Positions 24,522 through 38,200 of a DNA stretch of 64,000 nt are shown here, piece by piece. Under the pieces are notes generated by a model. It did not search any database, was not told where the DNA came from, and worked only from the letters and a program-made list of their open reading frames with translations. The DNA lies in assembly GCA_016490735.1 (NCBI GenBank), contig JAEMWC010000096.1, forward strand, positions 529,001 to 593,000, given 5' to 3'. This stretch comes from Pachyseris speciosa. Taxonomy: Eukaryota; Cnidaria; Anthozoa; Scleractinia; Pachyseridae. Made by a program: the position numbers and the translations under genes. Position 1 is the stretch's first letter. Every line of letters begins with the position of its first letter.

Positions 24522-26840
24522 TCCAACATAATTACTTACCCAAATCATTTGTGTCCTTGTTGTACCATGTTCTGTCTTTTTTATCGTCAGCTGACGTTGT
24601 TGGATATGTGACATTAAGACTTCTCAAACCCATGTGCCGTATCGCACCAGCCTGGTGTGAGGAGAACCTCTTATCAGCCACCAGACGTGTCCTCTGCAGT
24701 CTCCACACTCTTACGGTACCCCCCAGTGTCCTGGGAGCTGCATCCTCAGACTCATCAGCTGAGCTTCTCTCTGCACCAGCATTTGCCTTCTGTTTTCCAC
24801 TGCTGAAGTGCATACTAAGGGAGGGTGGGAAGGCTGTTGGAGGAGATGAAGATCTTAGGCACCAGGCCCTGCAGGTTGTTGCTGAACATTGTAAACTACG
24901 TGCCAGTTATGATGATGATGATGACGAGGAAGAGGAAGACGATGACGAAAATGAGGTGACTGAAATTCAAAAGACGAAATCTCAGATAGAAAGCAAACTC
25001 CCAATACTTTAAACATCAGCTACCTGGAGTACTTTGTTATCATTAATGGAATTTGACAAGATTTCATTTTCAACATAGCGAGACACTTTTAGACCTATTT
25101 GTAGTAGTGTAGTACTGACTGTCTCAAAGTCTCAAACTCCTGCAGTGTAGGACAATTTCTTTCTTCTCAGTGAGTAGTCTACCTTAGTCACATGAAATCT
25201 GAAGTTGCTTTCTATCATAGCGAACTCTTAGGTTTAAGCGATTTCATTGTGTTTGTCCCTTTCAGAGTGACCCTGCTTTGCTGCCAAGACAAGAGATGTT
25301 TTCGCTCCTGACTAGAATCATTTCCACCAGTCCAGATACCATCAAAGGCTCAAGATTGCAGGTGAATGTTACACACGCTTAGACCTGATTGTTTCAGTGA
25401 TGATTGACTGATGCTGAACGTGAAAAAAGGGAAAGGAAAAATAAAGGTACTCGACTAAAATTCAATGACAGCACGATTATTGTTAATAATTTTTGTGTGG
25501 ATATTTTTAATGTCAATAAAGGCAACGTTAAAATAAACGTTTTATCCAGTAGAATGAAGGCTCGTCAATGCCCGCCATTTTTGATACCTCCAGGCTGTTT
25601 CATGAAGCGGCGACATGGGTGCAGATGGAGGTTCAAGTGGCTTTGTAGATGCGATATTAGATGGTTGGCTTGTTTTCACGTACTGTTATGGTTCTACTTC
25701 CTCTTCTCGTAAATCTTTTTTCTTATTTTATTCTCTTCTTAGCAACTTGCATCTCTCAGCGTGGTTGAGCTTTGCAAAGCTTCCAGTGGCGATGTGGGTT
25801 GTGCCACAGCATCACCAGCCGAGATCTCCGTCCTTCTTCACTCCCTGGAGTCCCCCGCAGCTTCATTGAGATTCGCCGCCTTGCAAGGCCTTCTGGTCCT
25901 AACAGAAATCCTTTCTGAAGAGGATCATGGGACTGCACAGACTGCCCAACTTATTAAACGCCTGTGGGTGGCAAAGTTTGACGTGGATGAGGAGAATGCC
26001 AAAGTGGGAGAAAAGTAGGAAAGCATTTGTAAGGTTGTGATGCTCTTGGGGAGAGGGTAAATCTAGCTGATTATTGAACTCTTTTCAGGTTATGGCAGGA
26101 GGTGGGCATCAGTGTCCCTGAGCCACTATGCAGTGCACTTTTGGAAGATGTCGTACATGACGTTGAAGTTATTAGAAAAGCCGCTGCCCCAGCATTGGCT
26201 GCGGCGATCACGGAACACCCGGATGTTGCACCATCCATTCTGCAGCAGCTGGTGGACCTGTATGACGCCAAACTTAAGGTATCTCTTCGCGATGTTGAAC
26301 AAACCGCTGTGATGATTGCGACGAAGAAATGATCTGAGTTCATACGAAACGATACGAATATGTTTTTAACAAATGAAAACGCTTTTTCAGACTTTCAATA
26401 GTAACAGCCACAAATATCCATCTCATTTCACCACTTGTAACTAGTGTGGAGGGCGGGTATAAGCCGTTACAGAATATATTTAATATGTTTTTTTTAATTG
26501 CGAGTCATCGCTAAAGCTTGGCATAAGCATGACCAGATTTTGTCGAACGTTTGTTTTGAGTTTTGGATCGCAGACACTTTTACAACAACAAGAGCTATTG
26601 TTTTCAGGTTCCTCCGCCGGTAGTTGACAGCCTGGGGCGTGTAGTGCCCAGTGACACAATGGACCCTTCGGAGGCTAGGTGTGGGATAGCCCTGGCGCTT
26701 GGAGAATTGTCACCCATGCTGTCCGAGGAAGAGGTAATTAAGACTTTAGTTAAAAGAAATGAAGAAATGATTCTCGCAGTTGTGAACGCAATTTAAGCAA
26801 TTGCTTAAAGAAGCCTGAAAAAAATTCAGGACTTCAACGG

Positions 26841-26874
<34 letters not shown>

Positions 26875-29800
26875 TGCTCAACCAACTGAGCTATGAAGCC
26901 ACAGACGTTGGGAGCAGGTCAATTATGGGTTCAAATGTTCCCGTGAAAGAATTAGTATGAATGATATATGAGATAAATCATATATAAACTACGGAATGAA
27001 TTGAAATGAAATGAAGAAATGATCCAAATGATGATATGATTTATTTCATTAGTAGAACATGTTTCAAGAACCTGGTTTAATTTGGTGTTTAGTGATTATT
27101 GTTTGCCAGTTACCAAGAAGTGATGTACACCAGTATTTAAAATCAGGCCATATTTTTGGGACATAACTGTTTTTAGAGACGTTCAATATATTCCACTGAG
27201 ATTTGAGATCCCGGAAGTAGCAACCAATTTCTAATTCTTTGCTTATTCAAGACATAAGTATGCCTCTGTATGGATCTTTCTCTTTTCGGGGAGATCCGTG
27301 GATGGTACACAAGTTAGAAATACGTTTCATTTCTTTTTGTGTATAGGTTCCGCCATTGTTCGTTTTTTTTGTGCCCACTGGTCTGGGGGATCATAACCTT
27401 GAGGTCAGGAAACACATGTTAAATGCTGCACTGAAGGCTGTGAATGATCACGGAAAGGTTTGTTTTATGCGCTTTACAGAGTTCCATCGAGTGTGTCTTC
27501 GTTGTCTTCTTTGTAAAACATTCAAAGTGTACTGTTTTTGTGCACTTTGCTTTTCGGTCAAATAACTATCTTTTTCGATAGTGCATCACATTTTAACTGT
27601 GTTGGTCACACCTTATCTTCCAGGCCAACATATCGCTTCTGTTACCTGTATTCGAGCAGTTCTTAGACATGGCGCCAGACACTTCTGCGCATGACACAAT
27701 TCGTCAATCGGTCATTATTCTGATGGGCTGTTTGGCGCGTCATTTGGACAGAGATGACCCCAAGGTACGCACTTTTAGTCATCCCGTTAGTGTTTCTCGT
27801 GTTTGTTTAGATTGATATAATAACATAATAGCAAAGTATTTGTCAGCGCATTTAAAATTCTCAATGCGCTTACAGCGGGAAGCTGAAATCTCAATTATAA
27901 ATATAATCTTATGTAACGAAAAAAAATAAGTAAGTAAAATCGTATAACTATCTAAGGGTTGATATCTTCTGATATACTTTGATTTTTAAAACTCGTTTTA
28001 CAGGTCAGGCCGATTGTTGGAAAGCTCTTGGACGCTTTATCAACACCATCACAGCAGGTAAGTCAACCAAATTCTCCCTTACGGATTCTTAGGAGTAAAC
28101 AAAAATTGTTTGAGAGAGTTTCTTCATAAGAATAGTTGATGACTCCAAAGAAAACGCCCGTGAGGTTTTACTGGCAGAGCTTTATCTCGAGAGACAGAGC
28201 TGATAGACCATGAGTTGTCCTTTACTTTTCTTGGGGATACTGAGTAAAGAGGACGAAATACGTGAGTGCGCGCGAAAATCGCTCCTCGCGAGGAGACAGT
28301 TTTCGCGCGCCATCGCGTGTTTCGCTTGGTTTGCTTTTCCTGAGAAAAATAAGGGGCAACTCTTAGTCTACGGTGTTGATGCATTTCACTACAAATTGCA
28401 CCAAAAGAAAACAGCAAACCAAGAGAATACTCTGAAAGTCTATTTGTTTGTTTGATTTTGTTTGCTCCAGGTTCAAGAAGCTGTAGCTAACTGTCTTCCG
28501 CCACTCGTCCCTGCAATCAAAACAGAAGCACCGGAAATGGTGAAAAATCTCCTAAACCAGGTACAGAGATTATCGTATTACAAGTGTGATGGATGATCGC
28601 AGCTGTGAACTTGACTAGTTATGTTTACAATTGCGTCTATCAATCACATCACTGATCTTCCACCTGCAGTTCAAATATGTGACTTTCATATACTCACATT
28701 CGATTATCTTACTAGCCTTTATGTTATGTCCTGTCATCCATGCAGTGCTTTATGAAGTCCCTTACCATGCTTACCTAACCTATCCTGTTATTCCTGTCTT
28801 TTTAATAATAATCATGATGGTGATGATGATGATGACGAGGACGGCGACGGCGACGACGATAATAATAATAATAATAACAATAATAATAAAGATCGATTTA
28901 GAAAAACATTTCAAAAGGAAAATTAACGGTAAAAACGTTACATGACGTTTCGACGACCTCGTGTCATCATTGTCAAATGTGGATACATTAACCTAATTGA
29001 CACTACATATATACAGAAATAGGTGTGTATGTGAGAATTTTAAAATTCTTAAGAAATGCCGGAGCAAACTAGAGTGTTTAATTTTTGAAATGCTCTTGAT
29101 TAAGAAGAAAAGACCGAAGCTAAACACCCAAAGTGACTCTATTCGCGCGAAACTCTTTGTGTGAACACTGGACTCTCGCGATGTTATTTCATTATTCGCA
29201 TTCTTATCATTCACATACACACCTATTTCTGTATATATGTAGTGTCAATTAGGTTAATGTATCCACATTTGACAATGATGACATGAGGTCGTCGAAACGT
29301 CATGTAACGTTTTTATCGTTAAATTTCCTTTTGAAACAATAATAATAATAATAATAATAATCACTGTATTCATTTCAATAGCGCTATGTACATAATAATG
29401 ATCAACAACGCTTTACAATAATCAATCTTAAAATCTATTCCAAAATAAATAATCGATCTATTCACCAATACACCCGGTGTGGATACATTAACCTAATTAC
29501 CCCTTATCCCAGATTAGCCTGTGGGTAGACGCTTCATATTTTAATGTAAGGTTTATAGGAAGAATTTGATCACCATGTTTCCGGATAAGGAATCCCCATT
29601 CACTGACTTAAAAGTGACTTTTGTCCCGAGTGGTTCTTTCATTTATCTAACTGCCATTTATTACAACAATTTATCTTCTCCAGCTTGTAGAATCCACCGT
29701 TTATGGTGAGAGGAAAGGTGCAGCGTATGGTCTGGCGGGACTGGTGAAGGGTTTGGGGATCTTGTACCTCAAACAGCTGAATATCATGTCCACACTGCAG

Positions 29801-32149
29801 GAGGCCATACAGGATAAAAAGAACTATCGCCACAGGGAGGGAGCCCTGTTTGCTTATGAGATGCTCTGCTCCATGTTGGGCCGCCTGTTTGAACCTTATG
29901 TTGTTCATGTGCTGCCCAACTTACTGCTCTGCTTTGGGGATGGAAATCAGTATGTTAGAGAGGTGAGGAAACATGCTTTAAATCTCAAGGCAAAAAAGTG
30001 AAACCAGCGACTGAAATTTCTTAGTTCGAAAGGCGAGGTCCAAGGTACATTTCCGACTATTGTGAAGGAAATTTGTATTTCAGAGAGGTGTGAGCAACGG
30101 AAGTTAGATTTCCTAGTTAAACACTGACAATATTGATAGAACTGTGAGTGTTTGATAAGGGAACGCAGACTTCAAAAATGCACGAGTTTAGTTCATTCAT
30201 TGACATGGAAACCAGGGGTAGAAAAATCGTATGATTTTTCTAAACTTGGGAGGGCTTCCTTAATAGAGCTTCATTATATCAGGCTATAATTAAAGGAAGT
30301 CGAGGCACTTTAAATTTCCAGGTGCTTAGGCAAATCATAGACAATTGTGCCTTGTTTGGTTTTTTACAGGCCACTGATGACACCGCACGTGCTGTAATGA
30401 AGAATCTCAGTGCTCATGGAGTCAAGCTTGTTTTGCCTTCCTTGTTGGCCGCGCTAGAAGAGGATTCCTGGAGGACTAAGACTGGTGCGATGCAGTAGCT
30501 TCCTGTATTAATTTTTCATCAAATTTTTGCAGCGTTCCTAGCCTCGTAGTTTGCTTTGGCAGATTTGTGTGATGGTGTTTTGTGATTTGTTTTCAGGGAG
30601 TGTAGAGCTGCTTGGTGCCATGGCGTTCTGCGCCCCTAAGCAGTTATCCTCCTGTCTTCCCAGTATCGTGCCTCGCTTGTGTGACGTCCTCACAGACTCG
30701 CATATGAAGGTGCAAAAAGCTGGTGCCCAGTCCCTCAAGCAGATTGGCTCTGTCATTAGGAACCCAGAGATCTTAGGTAAACTGGAATACGCCCAAAGAT
30801 CTGCCTGTTGCTAAGGCGGGATTCGGCTTTCTGCGTGCAAATCTTTTATATCCATTTTGTTCGGAACTAGTTCCTTTTTCTTTTTCTCAGTTCTTTCCTT
30901 ATTGCAACAGTGTTGGAGCTTTCATTTTAGTTGGATATTATATGGTGTGGCGATTTCAAAGTCTAACCTCTGCCTGTAGACATTTATGGAAGCTTCATAG
31001 GTCTACACTATTTTTCAAGTGCCTACCTCCCCCGCTCCCATCCACCCCGTTTTAGTCTCTAACGAACAAAATCACTACACTTCTTATACCCATCGTGGAA
31101 ACACTTCTGAGATGCTATGGTCCAAAGGATACCCACGTACACCTGGCCATTGTAATAACCACAAGTTTAGTTTCTAGTTATTTCCTCTTTTTTTCTGTTC
31201 CAGCCATTTCTTCGGTCCTCCTTGAAGCCCTCATGGATCCCTCTACCAAGACAGCTCCTTGCTTACAAGTTTTGCTTCAGACCTCCTTTGTTCACTTTAT
31301 TGACGCTCCTTCACTCGCGCTTATCATGCCCGTCCTGCAACGCGCGCTCAGCGAGCGTTCAACAGAAACCAAGAAAATGGCGGCTCAGATTATTGGCAAC
31401 ATGTACTCCCTGACGGATAAAAAGGTAACGCAGTAACGGGTGGAAAAAAGGCTAATAGGCCGCCATGATGCCCATAGACGTCACAACTTTTCTCTTTTCC
31501 CGGCAAAGGTGCTCACACATCATAGTTTTGTCTATACCGGAAATCGCGTTTAATTCCTGAAGGTTATTTGGGAAACAAGTGGTGTATGCTGATTGGAAGA
31601 TAGTTTGTATCATTTGACAGTTTATATTTGATTTCAGGATCTTGCTCCTTATCTGGGGTCAGTCGTACCGGGATTAAAACAGGCTTTACTGGACCCTGTA
31701 CCAGAGGTTGAACAACTTTTCATTCTGTTTGTCTTGGTTGTTCGTTTGTTTGTCGTTACTGGGTCTTGCCCCTTTTCTTGGGTACCTAATCTTGGTGAAT
31801 TTATTTCAGGTGCGTGCAGTTTCTTCCCGAGCCCTCGGTGCCATGGTCCGCGGTATGGGTGAGGAGAGTTTTGAGGATCTGTTGCCATGGTTGATGGAGA
31901 CACTAACCTCTGAAAACAGCAGCGTGGATCGATCAGGGGCTGCTCAAGGTAACCTCACAATTGACTTATGATCTTAACGGTCTGCGGTCGGTCTGCGACA
32001 CGATCGGCGATCGGTCTGCGACACGTTGCAGACATTGGAAACATTTGTCCCCGGCGTCTGTGGCGGTCTGCGGCACATGGTCTGGGTAATCGGGAAAGTA
32101 GAACTACGCAGACCGATCGCCGATCATGGCGCCAATCGTAATAATAATA

Positions 32150-32207
<58 letters not shown>

Positions 32208-35200
32208 TAATAATAATAATAATAATAATCACTTTATTTAAGTCTCAAATGTATTTAGCCGAGCACAGATGCTCTACTAATTGGGGAGACTAAATCAAAT
32301 CAACTCTAAATAAATCAAATCGAATCAAATGTTGGTTTTTGGGGAGAGGGGAAAACTGGAGTACCCGGAGAAAAACCTCTCGGAGCAGAGTAGAGAACCA
32401 ACAAACTCAGCCCACTTATGACGCCGAGTCCGGGAATCGAACCCGGGACACACTGGTGGGAGGCGAGCGCTCTCACCACTGCGCCAACTCTGCTCCCAGA
32501 CCGCAGACCGATCGCAAACCGTTAAGATCATATAGAAACCAGGCTAAAATAACCAGCCTCGTTACTTTGGAATTTAATAGCCTTTCACCGTCGTTGTTCT
32601 TTAAATTCAGTACACGCCATGTGAATTGTTCTAACCGCCAGCAGAGTCAGCTTGCGTTTGATTTCGTTACTGTAGGAGATCATTAACGAAGGCTGGGCGT
32701 TGTGAGAGGCTCCATTTGTGATGTCCTGTCCATCCTCTGTTCTAATCTTCGACCTTTAGCCAGATGCTAACCAGCATAGTTTAGTTATTTCAGCTGACCG
32801 AGTTTTCGCTAACAGGTCTGGGTGAGGTTTTGTGTGCCCTGGGTACTAGCAAGCTGGAGACGCTGATGCCGGAAGTGATCTCCACCACAGAGCGTACTGA
32901 GCTTGCGCCGCACGTCAGAGAAGGTTACCTCATGTTGTACATCTACCTTCCATCCACCTTTAAAGATGACTTCATTCCTTGGGTTGGACCTGTTATACCC
33001 TCTGTACTGAAGGTGAAAGTTAGTCTACCTACAGAGTAATAAGTTTTCTAAAGCTCCTTTCTTCCTTCATGTTGTGTTCTCCAGACAGATAACTTACTCC
33101 ATCAAAAACCAGGCGTTGGTGTATTGTCGAGGAATATATTTATGTCCATCCTGTTTAGAACTTCTCGGCAGAAAGTGCCTATAAAAAATAACTTGAATAA
33201 GCGAGCAATGACTTCGCTTGTCAATTAACGACTTACCTTAAAGGAATTCTCGTAATTTGGTTTCCTCAGTGCCTAGCCATTCTGTTTTGTTGTTGTTGTT
33301 GTTGCTGCTGTTTTTCCGAATTCATTTTATTACTATTCGCAGTAAAGCAAATCTTGTCAGTTGGCTTTCCAAAACACGAAATAAGAGTGGTGTAGCTCGT
33401 TTAATTGTAATAATTCAAAATTAATTTATCCAATCTTGTTTGCTGACCGCTCCAGGGCCTCGCGGATGAATCAGAATACGTCCGAGACACGTCACTGAAG
33501 GCTGGTCAGCGGATTGTTAATCTGTACGCAGATACCGCTATTGAGTTGTTCCTTCCTCAGCTGGAGGCGGGCTTGTTTGATGATAACTGGAGAATAAGAC
33601 ACAGCTCTGTTCAGCTGCTGGGTGACCTGTTGTACAGGATCTCTGGTGTCACAGGAAAGATGTCCACTGAAGGACAGGAGGATGATAATTTTGGAACCAG
33701 CCAGTCCAACCAGGTGAGCCATTCAAAGCGCAATGTTAAGTTGCGATAACATGTTGGCCTTCCAGTTTAAAAGTAAAATAATTTCGCATGATACTCCAGT
33801 TTTTCACTTGACTTGACGTACTGGCCGTTCTTCACTTAGCCCGCAATATTCTGGCGAATTTATACTCATTCAAAAACCAGAGACTTTTGTAAACGATCTT
33901 TGCTGGTATCTAGGATTGATCATCTTGGCAATTCATCGGAAAACGGGTCCAGTATGACGACAAAATATTTTTGCTAGACGACTTGATAAAATTTGCCGAC
34001 AAACAAATCGATCTATAAGTTTTTTAATCTAACATTCACGAGGCAAAAAAAGCAAATAGCAAAAATCAGCAAGAGGTGATTGTAATGTCTAAAGTTATGC
34101 GTAAAATTAGTTGCCAAACTAAATAACTCTTTGTATGTGCCTCTTTACAGGCCATTATCGAAGCACTGGGTTCTGAGCGTCGTAATCGTGTTCTGGCCGG
34201 TCTGTACATGGGCCGTTCTGATGTATCCCTGATGGTGCGCCAGGCGGCCTTACACGTGTGGAAAGTTGTGGTCCCTAACACACCGCGTATCCTCAGAGAG
34301 ATCCTACCTACTCTGTTCTCTCTTCTACTCGGCTGTCTAGCCAGCACCAGCTTTGACAAGAGACAAGTAAGACAAATTATTTTTTAATTTTGTCTGGGGA
34401 TAAGGGAGGCTCTTCCTTAGAGTAGCTTTTTCTTTCCTTGAAATGTAATGCGAAAAACGCGAATTACCGAACACACGTGTCGCGAAACTTGGAAAGCGTG
34501 GGTTCTCGCGCGTAAGCCTCACATGCGCGTGGTCATTCTCCCTTTCCATATCCGCGCTTCCTCTGTACTTTTTCAAAGACCACGAGGAATCGCACGACTG
34601 TCCGCGTGCGAACTAACACAATAAATGAGAACTGTTTTGTAGTCACGAATTCTGCTGTAAATTCCTATATCTGATTGATAATTAAGCGGACAGCCTCAAA
34701 TCTTCTCTGTAACTTCTCTTCTTTAGGTAGCGGCCCGCACTCTGGGAGATCTCGTTCGTAAACTGGGTGAGAGAGTGCTGCCTGAGATCATTCCAATACT
34801 GGAGCGGGGCCTGGACAGTGATAAGAATGATGAGAGGCAGGGAGTGTGTATCGGACTCAGTGAAATCGTCGCCTCAACCAGCAAAGATCAGGTAAAACAC
34901 GATTAACAAGATTTCTGACTTGGCCAGTTAAGACAAGTTAATTCCCGATGAACTATTTTTCTCAGTGAACTTATAAAGAACAATTAAAACATGATCAACA
35001 AGACTTGTGGCCTAACCAGAAGAGAACAGGTGGGATACGATACACTATATTTCTGACCCAACCAGTCGTGCACAGGTGAAAAACTTTAAACGTTTTTTGC
35101 TAAAGCAACTTTTGCAGAATTGTCAGGACGCGATTGACAAAATAGCTGACTCGTACCCATGACGATCTTTTTGTTTTTCAGTTTGAATGAAATGTTGAGG

Positions 35201-38200
35201 TTTTTAAAACGGTTTTTCTGTCAAATATCTTAAAACAACGTTGTTCGTTGTAAGCACTGAAATTACATGTAACACTGATCGAACGTAGCTTTAGTAAGAA
35301 ATTTGATCTTTTCATACGCTAGTTCAAGAAAGCCATATATATGACGTAGTGGAATAGAGAATTAACTCTAAAGTGTAAATTAAAGTGCTACTTAAACCCA
35401 TGAATAACCCACTGGGCGTTAGCCCTAGTAAAGGGAAACAGGGAACCACACGAGGCAAAGAAAAAATCTTTTGACCTCGGTGGGAATCGAACCCACGACC
35501 TCCGGATTAGATCTACCGTTACTCTGCCGACTGAGCTACAAGGTCGCACAGAGAAAGTCGGGGACGATTTTAGATGGTGAATCGCGGCAAAGAGAAAGTA
35601 AGGGTACATATGAATGTTGTGCCGCGTAGCACTAGGAACACAAATAGTGGAATAGAGAATTAACTCTAAAGTGTAAATTAAAGTGCTACTTAAACCCATG
35701 AATAACCCACTGGGCGTTAGCCCTAGTAAAGGGAAACAGGGAACCACACGAGGCAAAGAAAAAATCTTTTGACCTCGGTGGGAATCGAACCCACGACCTC
35801 CGGATTAGATCTACCGTTACTCTGCCGACTGAGCTACAAGGTCGCACAGAGAAAGTCGGGGACGATTTTAGATGGTGAATCGCGGCAAAGAGAAAGTAAG
35901 GGTACATATGAATGTTGTGCCGCGTAGCACTAGGAACACAAATAGTGGAATAGAGAATTAACTCTAAAGTGTAAATTAAAGTGCTACTTAAACCCATGAA
36001 TAACGGACTTGACGGACTTGAGTTTTTTGGTTGGTTCCGCCGAAGTTTTCCCGTTGGTCAACCGTTGCAATATGAGGTTTAGAAGCTCTTACTAATAAGG
36101 ATACCAGCTACTTTTTCGTTTGATCTTTCTCGTTTGCGTGTGTACGTTAGGTGGTACAGTATGTGGATTCTCTAGTTCCCACTGTTCGGCGCGCACTGAT
36201 TGATCCACTGCCTGAAGTGCGAGTGGCGGCGGCGAGAACCTTTGATCAACTACACAACACCATCGGGATTAAAGCACTGGACGATATCCTGCCTGACTTG
36301 CTGAAGAAAATGGTGAGCGTACACATCTTACTTTAATGTCAAGCATACAAGGGACATTGACTTAATCTCGTGGGGCTGTTTTGTTGTGTTTCAGGATGAC
36401 CCCTCTCTGTCTGAATATGCGCTGGATGGCCTGAGACAAGTGATGGCTGTGAAAAGCAGAGTTGTTCTGCCATTCCTTGTACCACAGGTTAGTAGTTTAC
36501 CAGAGGACAAGCAGTCACGACCACACCCCTACCCTGAACACGCACTCTTTCATAGCTAGAGGATCTTTTTCAGATTTTAATAGATTGGATTGTTCGTGTT
36601 TGTTATGATTTGGTGTCTTATCCCTTACACTTTTCTTACCTGTTGCTTTCAACGTTTACTTGGTACTTTTAAGTTACAATGTTATTCTTGTAAAATCTTT
36701 TGCCTTTCAGCTCATCACCCCACCAGTAAACACGCGTGCGCTGGCCATACTGTCCGCAGTCGCAGGTGATTCCCTGACTCGTCACCTGAGTAAGATCCTT
36801 CCCGCCATGCTCAAGGCGATTCAGGACTGCTTCGGTACTGAACATGAGAAAGAGGTCAGTGAATTCTTTAACGTATTATTACACTTCGCTAATTCCCAAT
36901 CGTTTCTACAATCCTGGCCAAAGTCGCACGCACAAAATACACCTTTGTAACAGGGCCGTATACATGCACTCAGAAATGGTTCTTGTAACCCCCATATAAT
37001 TTATCACCGCCACCGTCCTCCCTCCCCTCCCCCAGCAGAATATTGGTAGCAATTGAAACGATTGCACGTGGTTAGATCTTGAGCAGATCAGCATTTCATT
37101 TGGGGGGGGGGGGGGGGCGCGGGGGGCGGGCGGATGCAGTGACGAGCTTAGCCTGCAGTGCAGGCGTTATTTTGGAACAGAACGACAGACGAGGTTTTCG
37201 ATGTCGCCATCTTGGATTGTTGCTTGACCGGTAGAGGGTTGGGACAGAAGGCGAAGTGGCAGAGGGCGAAGGGGTGGGGCACGTGAAATAACGCCTGCCC
37301 GCAAAGCCTGTGAAATTGTTGAACGCCCCCTAATTAGTAGCGCTTGATCGCCTTTCCGGAAATGTGTAAGCAGCCAATGAAAACCTATTTCTTTTCTACC
37401 GGAAGCCAAAAATTTACTTCCGACAAAAACATCGACGCACGTGTATTTGTCAAGTCTGTGAAAAACAGGAATCGAGCGAGCGAGTATGCGAGTGAAATTA
37501 TGTCGGAAAGACGTCCTAGCGACAGCTGTAGGATTTGCAAAAGCTCTTTTAAAGTGAAATTTGGAAACATTCCCGGCAAACAAGTGTACTCATCGTCGGA
37601 AAATCTTTTTAAACCCTCGCAGAGGAAGGACAGCCTTGGAGTTGTGTTAGCAGAAGTTTGTAGTCGTGTGGGAAACGTTGTTTACGTGATTGATTTAGTT
37701 CAGGAAGGCCCCGTCCTGTTGCGTGTGAGAAATTACATAGCAGCACTTGGTAAACATTGTTCAGGAGGAAACTAGACAACGCGCACTACATTGAAAGCAC
37801 TTACACTGCGTTTTACGCGGAAATCATGTGCGTTAAATTAGACATCTCCACAACTCTACGAAACCAACGAAGTGCTAGAAATTTCATACATTGTCGCACA
37901 AGCGGAAAGATGTACTAGCTTTAAACATGAAAGGATCGAAAACCGCAGTTCACAGTTGGCAACCTGGAAAGCCAATAGAAATCCAGTATTTTCGATCCGC
38001 CTAGTGGGTATAAAAGCACAAGCGAAAACTTATGCCAAACAGAATGCTTTGTCATTCTCACAAAAAGAACGACGTTGCCTAAAGAGCAACTCGAATCAAG
38101 CCATTCCCGGCAACTGATGAGATCCACAAGGGAGGATCGAAACCATGGTCTTGCCTATCATAAACTGGCATTAACAAAAGGAGGAAAGTACTAAGCTCCC

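Noticed and set aside
26818..26903. tRNA-Thr gene on the minus strand
   Set aside because: The anticodon loop lacks T33 and the anticodon stem is mismatched; the flanking sequence fits a SINE.
35460..35555. Functional tRNA genes in the 298-bp repeats
   Set aside because: The acceptor and T arms are perfect, but the anticodon arm has an extra base and no good stem; the attached body marks it as a SINE.
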